From: a virus
Length of the DNA: 53,406 bases
Direction: 5' to 3' (one strand)
Virus record (IMG/VR): IMGVR_UViG_3300014914_000006
Coordinates: 1 to 53,406 of that record
The notes under the pieces are model-generated. The model had not been told where the DNA came from. It worked only from the letters and a program-made list of their open reading frames with translations, and did no database searches. Position numbers and translations under genes: made by a program. This document shows, in pieces, positions 33,761-41,442 of the stretch. Within the stretch, counting starts at the first letter, position 1, and each line of letters starts with the position of its first letter.

Positions 33761-34773
33761 TATGGGTCCACCAGTTGAGTCCGACCAGCCGGAGTTGTTT
33801 CATTGTATTGTGTCTTATTAATTACAGATCCATCTTTGTTCAATGCTTTGTGTTCTTTCAATGGAGTGGAATCATCATCATCAAGTGTGACAATTGTTTC
33901 ATTGTCAACGTCATACGCTTCTGATCCTGTCATCAGCTTTCTTGTTAATGTCACAATTGCATTGATCAAGTTTTGATTTGTCACAGTTGCAGGATCAGCT
34001 GGCAAATTATCAGTCTTTGCTTTGATTGCAGTTGTCAATGCACCAAGAGCAATAAGCAATGCTTCATTTTGATCAACCTCTGCAATGACAGCAATTCTAT
34101 TTGCAGTTGCATTTGCTTCTGTAGCTATCCCAGATATGTCAGCAGGATTCCAACTGCCAGCATTATGTGAACCTGTTAATTGTGCATCAACAGCAGCAGC
34201 CGTGATGTCATTCAAACTATCAAGTGTCTGTTTTGTTCCTGCAATCGTGAAGTCAGCCTTATCTGTCAAAGAGCGTGTGACGTATGCCCATATATCTGCA
34301 ACTAAAGTGCCAACGCCTGTAAGTGTTCTTGTTCCTGCACTCCAGACAGCCGAGGTTACGTCCACAACTAATGTTCCGAATGAGGTTAGTGTTCTACTAC
34401 CTACAGCCCAAACATCAGCTGCTGAATGACTTGATCTTGTTGAAACAGCTACATCAAGATTTGTGTCAACAGTTGATTTTATAGAATCAGTATCAAGAAT
34501 GATATTCTCTAACAACTCGCTTCCTTCGCCGCCTTTATATCTATCAAAGTTTGATAACGAAACTCCACCATCAACTGAAAAATAATATTGCCCATTGTCA
34601 GGAGCATTATATTGGTATTTATAAAATACTTCAAAAGTGGCTGCATCATTAACCTCGGTCATTGCTGCACCATCGACCACTTTGACATTATCAGATATTC
34701 GCCAGCCTGATATTGTTGGAGTCAATCCTTTTTCTGGTATTCCATTTTTATAAAAGAATGCTGTTATCCACAT
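33760..34773 (-). CDS. Virion protein with WxxGxRTLT-type repeats (337 aa)
   Basis: The N-terminus (MWITAFFYKNGIPEKGLTPT) is a beta domain. Around residues 118-172 a motif V-W-x3-[GT]-[ST]-R-[TS]-L-T recurs three times (VWAVGSRTLTS, VWSAGTRTLTG, IWAYVTRSLTD). Similar tryptophan/RTLT repeats occur in fibre-like phage proteins. The C-terminus is helical, then charged. The start overlaps the small upstream gene by 10 bases. Confidence 0.55.
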   Translation of the reverse strand: MWITAFFYKNGIPEKGLTPTISGWRISDNVKVVDGAAMTEVNDAATFEVFYKYQYNAPDNGQYYFSVDGGVSLSNFDRYKGGEGSELLENIILDTDSIKSTVDTNLDVAVSTRSSHSAADVWAVGSRTLTSFGTLVVDVTSAVWSAGTRTLTGVGTLVADIWAYVTRSLTDKADFTIAGTKQTLDSLNDITAAAVDAQLTGSHNAGSWNPADISGIATEANATANRIAVIAEVDQNEALLIALGALTTAIKAKTDNLPADPATVTNQNLINAIVTLTRKLMTGSEAYDVDNETIVTLDDDDSTPLKEHKALNKDGSVINKTQYNETTPAGRTQLVDP

Positions 34774-34928
34774 TTTGACTCACCTTTTTGGATTTCCATA
34801 ATTTGCTTTCTTATTCCATCTGCATTTTGCTGCACTGTTTTTGCTCGCATTTCAAGTTGACCTATCTCAAAAACACAATCAGCAAATGCTGCTTTTAATT
34901 CTAGTAATTTCTGTTTTTCATCTGACAT
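34764..34928 (-). CDS. Small helical protein (54 aa)
   Basis: ATG at 34928 with GGAGGGAT upstream. The product, starting MSDEKQKLLELKAAFADCVF, is one long helix of mixed charge, possibly a coiled coil. It overlaps the next gene by 10 bases. A strong ribosome-binding site and tight packing support it being real. Confidence 0.6.
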   Translation of the reverse strand: MSDEKQKLLELKAAFADCVFEIGQLEMRAKTVQQNADGIRKQIMEIQKGESKCG

Positions 34929-34945
34929 AATTTTATCCCTCCGAA

Positions 34946-35365
34946 TTAAACTTCTATAATATCCTCTGCGTCAGCAAACCAATTTGCCTCGTAATCTTCT
35001 GTTAATTTATTGCCGTTGCCGTCCAATTGAATTTCACCGTCAACAACAACATACCGTTGTTGTATATTACTTTTCTTCCAATTAGCATACAGTTTGCTTG
35101 TCAAGTCGGATACCGTTCCACTTAATAATTCAGCAAGCATAGCTGACTGCTCTAGCGGTGAATCATCTGGAAACAAATCATTAATTCCAATCGTTTTTAT
35201 TTCCCGTTCAATTCTATTTTTATCACCGCCTTGCCGTGCAGCCAAATCTTTGAATAATCCTAACTCGGAAATAATTGTATAATTCATCGAATTTAGGGTG
35301 AAACTTATTATTTTCCAGTATTCACCAACATAATTTTTATAAATGTATTCTTTTCTCAGAGCCAT
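34946..35365 (-). CDS. Unknown virion-region protein (139 aa)
   Basis: ATG at 35365 after AGGATAA is preferred to a start at 35383. The protein starts MALRKEYIYKNYVGEYWKI. I recall small proteins of this kind beside fibre genes in phages, without function. It has a beta start and a helical middle. No further call. Confidence 0.5.
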   Translation of the reverse strand: MALRKEYIYKNYVGEYWKIISFTLNSMNYTIISELGLFKDLAARQGGDKNRIEREIKTIGINDLFPDDSPLEQSAMLAELLSGTVSDLTSKLYANWKKSNIQQRYVVVDGEIQLDGNGNKLTEDYEANWFADAEDIIEV

Positions 35366-35375
35366 TTTATTTATC

Positions 35376-36923
35376 CTATACAATGTTAGTTATTATGCCA
35401 CCTGTGACTGTTACCGTTTTGCCATCCGTTGTTGTGAAATTACCAGTTGCTCCTGCTGCTGCACCTATTCTAAAAAGAGTTGAAGAACTCACATCTCCAA
35501 CAACATCAAGCGGATAAGCTGGAGCATTTTTGTTGATTCCTATGCGACTTGTTCCAGCATCTAAAAAGAAACAATTGGCATTGGTATCGCTTTCAATTCT
35601 AAAATCAGTATCGAAACCAAGATTGTTAAAAACGATTTCAGCGGTTGCTTTTTCAACAATAAAATCCCAAGTCGTTCCTGTATAAACTATAGACACATCA
35701 TTGCCTAATCCCAACCGGAATTTAGTATTGTCCTGTGGAATATCAACGTATCCTGATGTAAGGAATAAATCTATCTGGTTTATTCCCATAGCAAAACTAT
35801 TCAAGGTCGCATTGGTTATACTCTTGCCGATTGCTAAGGCATAGGATGCTCCATAACTTACTTCATTGTTATAGCCTATCGCTAAACTAGCCCAGCCTTT
35901 TGCCCGTGGTCCATCACCAAAACCTTGACTGGGACCAATTGCAGTTGCATAATTCGCCTCTGCAAGAGCGTCAAATCCAATCGCTACTGAACTATAACCT
36001 TGTGCAGATGCTCGATCGCCAATCGCAACCGCTGCCGGTTGCAACGCCTCAGAGTTGGTTCCGAGTGAAACTGAATAGTGAGCTACCGCATTCACACCAA
36101 ACCCCAGACCAACAGATCCATGTCCTTGTGCTCTCGCAGCATAACCCATAGCGACACTAAAATTACCAGATGCGACTGTAGCTTGTGCTGGCATTATTTG
36201 ATAACCACCAGCAGCAAAGGATGATATACCTGAAGCAATCGACCTATCGCCAAAAGCTGCGGAATAATTGCCACTAGCCTCACAGTCATAGCCCATCGGT
36301 AAAGCATAATTACCTATAGGAGATGTATTGCTAACACTTTGAAGGATTCCAAATCTCAAACTCTGAATTTCTTGTATCGCTATTTCTGCTTCTGTTAACT
36401 CATAAACCTCAAATCTATAAATGTTCAAAGTTCCACCAAAACCGCCAAAATCCTCTAACTTTGGACCAGTCGCCGCTGTCGCTTGAAAGTATGCTACATC
36501 TTCTGCAAAACCTGATAATACTCCAGCACCCCAAGTAATATCCCATCCACCGACGCTTAATTTAGGAGCCATAAAACTTATGACCTCAATCTTGTAATCA
36601 ACTTTATACCATTTCCCAATAGTTAAGGTGGTTCCGTATTGTGTTAAAGCTGTGAATGCTGTCGTTGTCTGAACGTAATTATCTGGTCCAGATATAGGCG
36701 TCCATGCACTTGAAGCATCGGTCCAGCCTGTTTCACCATTGTCAAATTCACCGTTAACAACAGTAGACGATTCCGCTATGCCAGCAATTAACTTCTCATA
36801 AACGGTTAAATTTTGAACATCACTATCACCGATATTGGTAAGATCAAACCCCTGCCAATCTTTATCGGCATCTATTATTAATGCAGAAACTAATCCTGAA
36901 AATGACGTATTATCTAATAACAT
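35376..36923 (-). CDS. Fibre/adhesin with YadA-like head repeats
   Basis: A 515-residue protein. From about residue 205 to 370 there is a run of 14-16-residue units such as SVAMGYAARAQGHGSVGLGF, AVAIGDRASAQGYSSVAIGF and NYATAIG. These match the left-handed beta-roll of the YadA/trimeric autotransporter head (A-x-A-x-G). The N-terminal 180 residues include a carbohydrate-binding-like stretch (NGEFDNGETGWTDASSAWTP). The C-terminus contains GTSRIGINKNAPAYPLDVVG, a motif common in phage fibre tips. It probably binds the host surface. ATG at 36923 is taken. Confidence 0.75.
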   Translation of the reverse strand: MLLDNTSFSGLVSALIIDADKDWQGFDLTNIGDSDVQNLTVYEKLIAGIAESSTVVNGEFDNGETGWTDASSAWTPISGPDNYVQTTTAFTALTQYGTTLTIGKWYKVDYKIEVISFMAPKLSVGGWDITWGAGVLSGFAEDVAYFQATAATGPKLEDFGGFGGTLNIYRFEVYELTEAEIAIQEIQSLRFGILQSVSNTSPIGNYALPMGYDCEASGNYSAAFGDRSIASGISSFAAGGYQIMPAQATVASGNFSVAMGYAARAQGHGSVGLGFGVNAVAHYSVSLGTNSEALQPAAVAIGDRASAQGYSSVAIGFDALAEANYATAIGPSQGFGDGPRAKGWASLAIGYNNEVSYGASYALAIGKSITNATLNSFAMGINQIDLFLTSGYVDIPQDNTKFRLGLGNDVSIVYTGTTWDFIVEKATAEIVFNNLGFDTDFRIESDTNANCFFLDAGTSRIGINKNAPAYPLDVVGDVSSSTLFRIGAAAGATGNFTTTDGKTVTVTGGIITNIV

Positions 36924-36935
36924 TTTATATTCCAA

Positions 36936-37319
36936 TTACATTAAGTGTAAAAGCCATCCAACTAAAGCAATAACAATTGTGACAATCATTCCGACTGAAA
37001 ACCTGCTTGTTTCTTTTGAGTCTGCAAGTGCTTGATGTTTTTCAGCACAAACCTCTTTGTGTGCTGTTAGTTTCTCTGACACTTCTGTTGATTTGGTTTT
37101 TGCTTCATCAGATTTTACAAACAATCTTTCAAAATACTTGCTTGCTTTTTCTGTAAAATCTTTTTGTGACTCTTTGATTTCTTCAACATTTTCAGCAACA
37201 GCTTTTGCAGATTCTTTTTGAACATTGACATGACCTTCAACTTTCGCTTCAAAAGTATCCATTCTGCCTTCCAATCTAATTATTTTATTCTCATTGCTTT
37301 GAGGTGTTGGCTCAGTCAT
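36936..37319 (-). CDS. XhlA-like coiled-coil membrane protein
   Basis: A 127-residue protein: a long charged coiled coil (about 15-100) ends in one hydrophobic segment, FSVGMIVTIVIALVGWLLHL, at the C-terminus. This is the build of XhlA-type holin partners and some spanin-like lysis proteins. It lies next to the holin and lipoprotein genes and has AAGGAAATAA upstream. Lysis involvement is likely but not proven. Confidence 0.65.
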   Translation of the reverse strand: MTEPTPQSNENKIIRLEGRMDTFEAKVEGHVNVQKESAKAVAENVEEIKESQKDFTEKASKYFERLFVKSDEAKTKSTEVSEKLTAHKEVCAEKHQALADSKETSRFSVGMIVTIVIALVGWLLHLM

Positions 37320-37638
37320 TCTTTATTTCCTTCTTGAGTTCTGCATTTTCTTTTTTCAATTCAATATTTTCTTTCAATGCCAAAACCAACAAACGCAAAT
37401 CTTTCAGATGAAGTGCAGCATATCCACCAAGATTCATCTTTCCTGCAAAGTCAGTTCCACCAACTGTGACATTGATCTTCTTGTTTGTTGCAATGATCAG
37501 ACTACCGTTTGACTCCTCCGGAAACTTTGCAATTGAACTGTATACCACACGATCTTTCACCCCGATCAAGCAACCAGTCATGCTGCTGCAAAACAGAATC
37601 AGCATCAGGAGCAATGTCACTCGGATCAAGTGTTGCAT
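37312..37638 (-). CDS. Lipoprotein, possible outer-membrane spanin
   Basis: A 108-residue protein starting at ATG 37638 with a lipoprotein signal: MQHLIRVTLLLMLILFCSSM followed by T-G-C, a lipobox whose Cys (residue 23) would carry the lipid. After a beta part, the C-terminus is a Leu/Lys/Glu coiled coil (LKKENAELKKEIKND). The gene begins inside the previous one in another frame, as in Rz/Rz1 spanin pairs. Calling it an o-spanin is inference; it is longer and less proline-rich than classic Rz1. Confidence 0.6.
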   Translation of the reverse strand: MQHLIRVTLLLMLILFCSSMTGCLIGVKDRVVYSSIAKFPEESNGSLIIATNKKINVTVGGTDFAGKMNLGGYAALHLKDLRLLVLALKENIELKKENAELKKEIKND

Positions 37639-37747
37639 TGTCAGGTTCTTCAACTGAAACAGTGGCTGATGTTGTAAGCATTTTTGATAATACATTTGAT
37701 ATGATCTCCGCAATAAATTTGAAAACAGGTGCAAGTGCAGCCCACAT
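37502..37747 (-). CDS. Small protein overlapping lipoprotein gene (81 aa)
   Basis: An 81-residue protein with GGAG before the ATG at 37747. It begins MWAALAPVFKFIAEIISNVL, an amphipathic or weakly hydrophobic helix, then turns acidic. The lipoprotein gene starts inside it in another frame and overlaps it by 137 bases. It could be a membrane-anchored lysis partner such as an i-spanin-like protein, though it lacks a clear membrane span. The overlap makes it the more doubtful of the pair. Confidence 0.5.
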   Translation of the reverse strand: MWAALAPVFKFIAEIISNVLSKMLTTSATVSVEEPDNATLDPSDIAPDADSVLQQHDWLLDRGERSCGIQFNCKVSGGVKR

Positions 37748-37749
37748 AA

Positions 37750-38058
37750 TTATTCTCCGTTACCGTTTGGTGGAGTCACATTCTTTGTCATTTCAATTTC
37801 AGCTGCTGCACGTTTGACATCGGCTCTAGTTTTCATGTATCCAAGATCAGTCAGAGTTTTGCCAGCAAAAGCAATTGCTGCCATGATACCACCAACCCAA
37901 GTTGCTGCTGCTGTGCCTTCAACTATACCAGTGATCTGTGCAGAAAAAGCAATGACAACACCAATGATCATAATGACGATTGCAAACCAACCGTGTGCTT
38001 TTGCAGTTGCAAACTCACTTGTTTTGATTCCATCTTTGAAAACTTCTTTTAATTCCAT
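37750..38058 (-). CDS. Holin
   Basis: A 102-residue protein with two membrane segments: about residues 24-46 (WFAIVIMIIGVVIAFSAQ) and 52-70 (AATWVGGIMAAIAFAG), joined by a short loop, with a charged C-terminus. This fits class II phage holins. GGAGG precedes the ATG. Holins make holes in the inner membrane at the end of infection. Its neighbours are lysis-like genes, but no endolysin follows it. Confidence 0.75.
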   Translation of the reverse strand: MELKEVFKDGIKTSEFATAKAHGWFAIVIMIIGVVIAFSAQITGIVEGTAAATWVGGIMAAIAFAGKTLTDLGYMKTRADVKRAAAEIEMTKNVTPPNGNGE

Positions 38059-38074
38059 TGTAAAATCCTCCGAG

Positions 38075-38272
38075 TTAATATTTCAATTCACGTATGCTGA
38101 TGACATCATCAACATCTATATCCTCATTGATAAATACTTCATCAATAGAAATGACAGCTTTGTTGATTAGCATGTTTCCAAAAAACGCAACTGGCACGCC
38201 AAGAACTTCATCATATCCACCCTGACCGTCATCAACTTTTTCAATCCTATACCGATAGTATGTTGTTTTCAT
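38075..38272 (-). CDS. Unknown small protein (65 aa)
   Basis: A beta-rich acidic protein (TTYYRYRIEKVDDGQGGYDE), preceded by AGGATCA and packed between the connector and holin. No family recognised. Confidence 0.55.
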   Translation of the reverse strand: MKTTYYRYRIEKVDDGQGGYDEVLGVPVAFFGNMLINKAVISIDEVFINEDIDVDDVISIRELKY

Positions 38273-38273
38273 T

Positions 38274-38807
38274 TTATCTGATCCTTAAATCAAAGCTGTA
38301 TGGTCGGAGTTTCTTCATAATCTTTGCTGTGAAAAACTGTTCATAATCAAGATTGTTTGAACTGCCATTTGGTCTGTTCCAATATGCTTCATAAACAAGA
38401 TCAAGCAAGACTTGTTTCAGCCCAGCAGGACAATCAGTTCCATCTGTATTGTAGCCAGCTCCATAGGTTACTTTCCAGCGTTTTGTGCCAGATCCAAATG
38501 AATCATATGTGCTGTTGCATTTGAACTCTATCCGCATTTCAGTATGGATAAAATCTTCAGTCAATTCGGTATCGTCATAATTATCTTCAATCTTTGTAAC
38601 TGAATTAATCGGAAGTAATTGTGGGCGTAAAGATTTATTGCCACCATCGCAATTTGCAATAGCAGTGTCATCACCATCATGAAAATATATTCCAGTTTTC
38701 TGTGCAATGAAGTTCTGCATTGATTCAATGATAATTGTCACCAAAGTATCTTCCGATGGTGCTATTATCTGCAAGAACTGTTTTGTTGTTGTAAGATCAA
38801 CGATCAT
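38274..38807 (-). CDS. Head-tail connector (HK97 gp6-like)
   Basis: A 177-residue helical protein. TTTKQFLQIIAPSEDTLVTI at the start, INSVTKIEDNYDDTEL in the middle and CPAGLKQVLLDLVYEAYWNR near the end fit the phage gp6-like connector/adaptor family. The protein would form the ring between portal and tail. ATG at 38807 follows AGGTGA. It sits downstream of the glycosyltransferase cassette, away from the portal and capsid, which is unusual. Confidence 0.72.
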   Translation of the reverse strand: MIVDLTTTKQFLQIIAPSEDTLVTIIIESMQNFIAQKTGIYFHDGDDTAIANCDGGNKSLRPQLLPINSVTKIEDNYDDTELTEDFIHTEMRIEFKCNSTYDSFGSGTKRWKVTYGAGYNTDGTDCPAGLKQVLLDLVYEAYWNRPNGSSNNLDYEQFFTAKIMKKLRPYSFDLRIR

Positions 38808-38988
38808 TATTTTCACCTATTGTTTGAATTTCATTGACGTTTCCAATAATCACAAGCATTTTGCACGCTTCAAGTTTTCTTGCTTGTGAATAACCCATCA
38901 TATCCTGATCACCTTTGAATCTTCTGAATAGTCCTTCAGATGTTGATATTGCACCTTCTGTCAGCCATTTAATCAAAACTTTCTTCAT
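38797..38988 (-). CDS. Unknown small protein (63 aa)
   Basis: ATG at 38988 overlaps the stop of the glycosyltransferase gene (TAATG). The protein is basic and helical, with LIKWLTEGAISTSEGLFRRF. No clear family. It overlaps the connector gene by 11 bases. Confidence 0.5.
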   Translation of the reverse strand: MKKVLIKWLTEGAISTSEGLFRRFKGDQDMMGYSQARKLEACKMLVIIGNVNEIQTIGENNDR

Positions 38989-39734
38989 TACCAATATTGT
39001 CCTACGCCATTAGTTCCAAAATGCAGCACATTATTTGAATCTGGTGCTGGTGCAGATTTCACTTCAGGAAATTTCTTTTGAACCTCTTTCCACCATCTTG
39101 AATCTTCTTTCCTGTTTTCTCTGAACTTCACTTCATCCCAAATCCACTTCGGGAATGCCATGTTGCATCCCATGATTGCAGCTGTTCCATTTTCAAATCC
39201 TCTGTGTCCTATTCTACTGCAATTTGAAAGCATCTTCAGCTGATCATAAGTGTCAACAGCTTCTGGAATCAGTTTGATTTCAGGAATAAAATATCTGGGT
39301 CCAACAAAGACTTTCTTCATCTGATCTTTGCTGATGAATACAGAATCAACATATACTTGACAATGGATACTAGCACCCATTTTCCAGCCAACATATGACC
39401 ATTTATTGAGCTTGCCAGAATAAATATCTCTGTATGTTTCAATGAAATTCTTTGGGAATGTGCAATCAGCGTCAATCGTCACAATTATATCAATATCTCT
39501 GCAATGCTCTTGTATGGCATTGTTAATTGCAATGCCACGTGAATATGCGTTTGGGTGAAGATCGTGACGGGAAACGTGTATATTATCGCTCTGGTCAAAG
39601 GCTGGTGATATGTCCATACTGTCAAGAGCAACAATAACTTTGTCAGCTTTGACAGTCTGATTTCTAAGTGCATGAATGATCTTTGACCACTCTGCATATT
39701 GTTTGTGAAATGCGATAATCAAAGCAATTTTCAT
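38988..39734 (-). CDS. Family 2-type glycosyltransferase
   Basis: A 248-residue GT-A fold enzyme. It starts KIALIIAFHKQYAEWSKII and has the nucleotide-sugar region VALDSMD, a TIDADCTFP segment with D88-x-D90 for metal and UDP binding, and a C-terminal acceptor region. It would transfer a sugar to a phage or host molecule. It is the last gene of the five-gene cassette. It overlaps the methyltransferase by four bases. Confidence 0.82.
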   Translation of the reverse strand: MKIALIIAFHKQYAEWSKIIHALRNQTVKADKVIVALDSMDISPAFDQSDNIHVSRHDLHPNAYSRGIAINNAIQEHCRDIDIIVTIDADCTFPKNFIETYRDIYSGKLNKWSYVGWKMGASIHCQVYVDSVFISKDQMKKVFVGPRYFIPEIKLIPEAVDTYDQLKMLSNCSRIGHRGFENGTAAIMGCNMAFPKWIWDEVKFRENRKEDSRWWKEVQKKFPEVKSAPAPDSNNVLHFGTNGVGQYW

Positions 39735-40315
39735 TTTTCTATTCTTTCAAATACCATCACGTTTTTCCAATACCACCATTGCACGTTGGATTCTTTCCAA
39801 GATTTTCTAAGATTTTCAGTCATGCTTTTCTTGAAGGTCAATCCCTTGCTTTCAATCTTGTCAATCCAATATTGATGTGGTTTTTCATTGACATGATTGT
39901 TGCCACCTTGATTCGGAACAGCACCAGAAAAAATCAACCATTTTCCAGCAATGTCAAGAATGTTGTCAATTGCAACATCTTCAAATTCAGCATCAATATG
40001 TTCAATTACCTCAAGGCAGAATGCAAGTTCTGCTGGCTGACATCCAATATTGTTTTTCAAATTTGCAATCCTAATGTTTTTAGGATCATAAGCAAAATCT
40101 TTTGAGTGTTCAGAAGCATCAATGCCATAGACTTCAACGCCAACATTGTTAAATTCGTTCAAGTGATTGCAAGGACCGCAACCAATATCAATGACTGTTT
40201 TTGGGTGAAACAGATCAACAATTGAATCAACCATAAAACGAGCTTGTTCAATGTGTGCTGGAAGTGCCTTGCCAGTCATCCATTCTTTGTTGTAAATATC
40301 AGATTCATTTTTCAA
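39731..40315 (-). CDS. SAM-dependent methyltransferase (194 aa)
   Basis: A class I methyltransferase: motif I is TVIDIGCGPCNHLNEF (about 39-54), the acidic end of strand 2 is VYGIDAS, and the motif IV region is AFCLEVIEHID. The family often methylates small or sugar molecules; the cassette context suggests modification of a glycan. It is not a DNA methyltransferase, as the catalytic PP motif is absent. It overlaps both neighbours. Confidence 0.82.
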   Translation of the reverse strand: MKNESDIYNKEWMTGKALPAHIEQARFMVDSIVDLFHPKTVIDIGCGPCNHLNEFNNVGVEVYGIDASEHSKDFAYDPKNIRIANLKNNIGCQPAELAFCLEVIEHIDAEFEDVAIDNILDIAGKWLIFSGAVPNQGGNNHVNEKPHQYWIDKIESKGLTFKKSMTENLRKSWKESNVQWWYWKNVMVFERIEK

Positions 40316-40868
40316 AGTTCACCACTCCACAAATATGATTGTTATTGCCTTGAATGATCTTCACTTTGCCATATTTCTCAAAATATTTAATTGCTGCTTC
40401 ATCATTTGCCCAGCCGATCAGATGTCCATCATCAATCAGTTCACGTTTTGTTGGCATTCCACGAGGAACTGAAAAGATCAAACGATATTTTGCAACCATT
40501 TTGATTCTGTTCATTATGTTTGCGAGTTCTTCCCATGTGAAATGTTCGAGTGTTTGACAACAGACAACAGTGCCAAATGAATTTCTCCAATGCTCGCCAA
40601 GTTTAGTTACATCACCTTTCAAGAATATCTTATCTGGCATTTGCTCTTTTGCTTGCTCGATTAAATATGAACTAATATCCATTCCAACATACTGTGTTTT
40701 AGGATCAAGATATTTGCAGAAACGACCAAATGCACAGCCGATCTCAAGAACTGATCCTTTGACATTTCTGACAGCTGATGCAAACTCCATTGAACGATCT
40801 CTGAAGTCATTTTTGTCAGTGTATTTCTTGCCTTTCATGTTCCACCAGTCAAAACTATTTGCTTTCAT
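40305..40868 (-). CDS. SAM-dependent methyltransferase (187 aa)
   Basis: A class I methyltransferase: GSVLEIGCAFGRFCKYL is motif I and QYVGMDISSYLIEQAKEQ the second strand; TVVCCQTLEHF marks motif IV. It differs from the next methyltransferase but has the same general type, so the two may methylate different positions. AAGGAA precedes the ATG. Target is unknown; sugar or glycolipid methylation is inferred from neighbours. Confidence 0.82.
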   Translation of the reverse strand: MKANSFDWWNMKGKKYTDKNDFRDRSMEFASAVRNVKGSVLEIGCAFGRFCKYLDPKTQYVGMDISSYLIEQAKEQMPDKIFLKGDVTKLGEHWRNSFGTVVCCQTLEHFTWEELANIMNRIKMVAKYRLIFSVPRGMPTKRELIDDGHLIGWANDEAAIKYFEKYGKVKIIQGNNNHICGVVNFEK

Positions 40869-41442
40869 ATTCTTTCCTTATTTGTTTGTAAAGTTCATAT
40901 TCTTTTGCAGCATTATGACTTCCAATTGGTGACAGTGTTCTTTCTTGTTCGTGCAGAACTTCAGGTGCTTTGTCATATTCCCAATAATGATATGGCTTTT
41001 TATACCCCCAGAAATCAAAGCCATACAAATCACAATGTTTCAATCCCACTGTTTTATGCACCCAATAAATGAATGTGATCCCTGTGCTTGGCTTATGCCC
41101 TAAAAGACTCCAAAGTTCTTGATGGATTTCTTTTTCAATGAATCTGATTCTTGTGTTCATTGGAACTTTTCTTCCGGCAAGATGTATTCTGTTCGGATCG
41201 GGCCATGTGCAATAAACTTTGTCAAATGGTCCATATTCCCATCGTTCAAGATATTCTCCACCGCATGGTGTATCGTTCAAGCAAGTCACATAGATGTTTG
41301 CTTTCTTGCCATAATCTTCTGTATGAACCGGCTTAAATCCTTGAAATCTGACAACATAATCATGGCTGTCAATTTGATTGCCGAGGCATTTACCAAATTC
41401 ACCAATTCCATTTCCGACTATTGCCATAACATCAGGAAACAT
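40855..41442 (-). CDS. Sialyltransferase-like (GT29-type) glycosyltransferase
   Basis: A 195-residue protein. IVGNGIGEFGKCLGNQIDSH followed by DYVVRF corresponds to the sialyl motif L of GT29 (VGN...S.D.VxRF). PSTGITFIYWV (118-128) and LYGFDFW correspond to motif S. HYWEYD matches motif III, and H176-x4-E181 matches the very short (VS) motif. GT29 enzymes transfer sialic acid from CMP-sialic acid; family membership is based on these motifs, and substrate is not shown. ATG at 41442 is taken. It lies in the capsid-side sugar cassette. Confidence 0.72.
   Translation of the reverse strand: MFPDVMAIVGNGIGEFGKCLGNQIDSHDYVVRFQGFKPVHTEDYGKKANIYVTCLNDTPCGGEYLERWEYGPFDKVYCTWPDPNRIHLAGRKVPMNTRIRFIEKEIHQELWSLLGHKPSTGITFIYWVHKTVGLKHCDLYGFDFWGYKKPYHYWEYDKAPEVLHEQERTLSPIGSHNAAKEYELYKQIRKEYESK

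Noticed and set aside
34085-34429. Plus-strand open frame opposite the RTLT-repeat protein
   Set aside because: Antisense to a repeat-containing late gene with no ribosome-binding site and no recognisable product.
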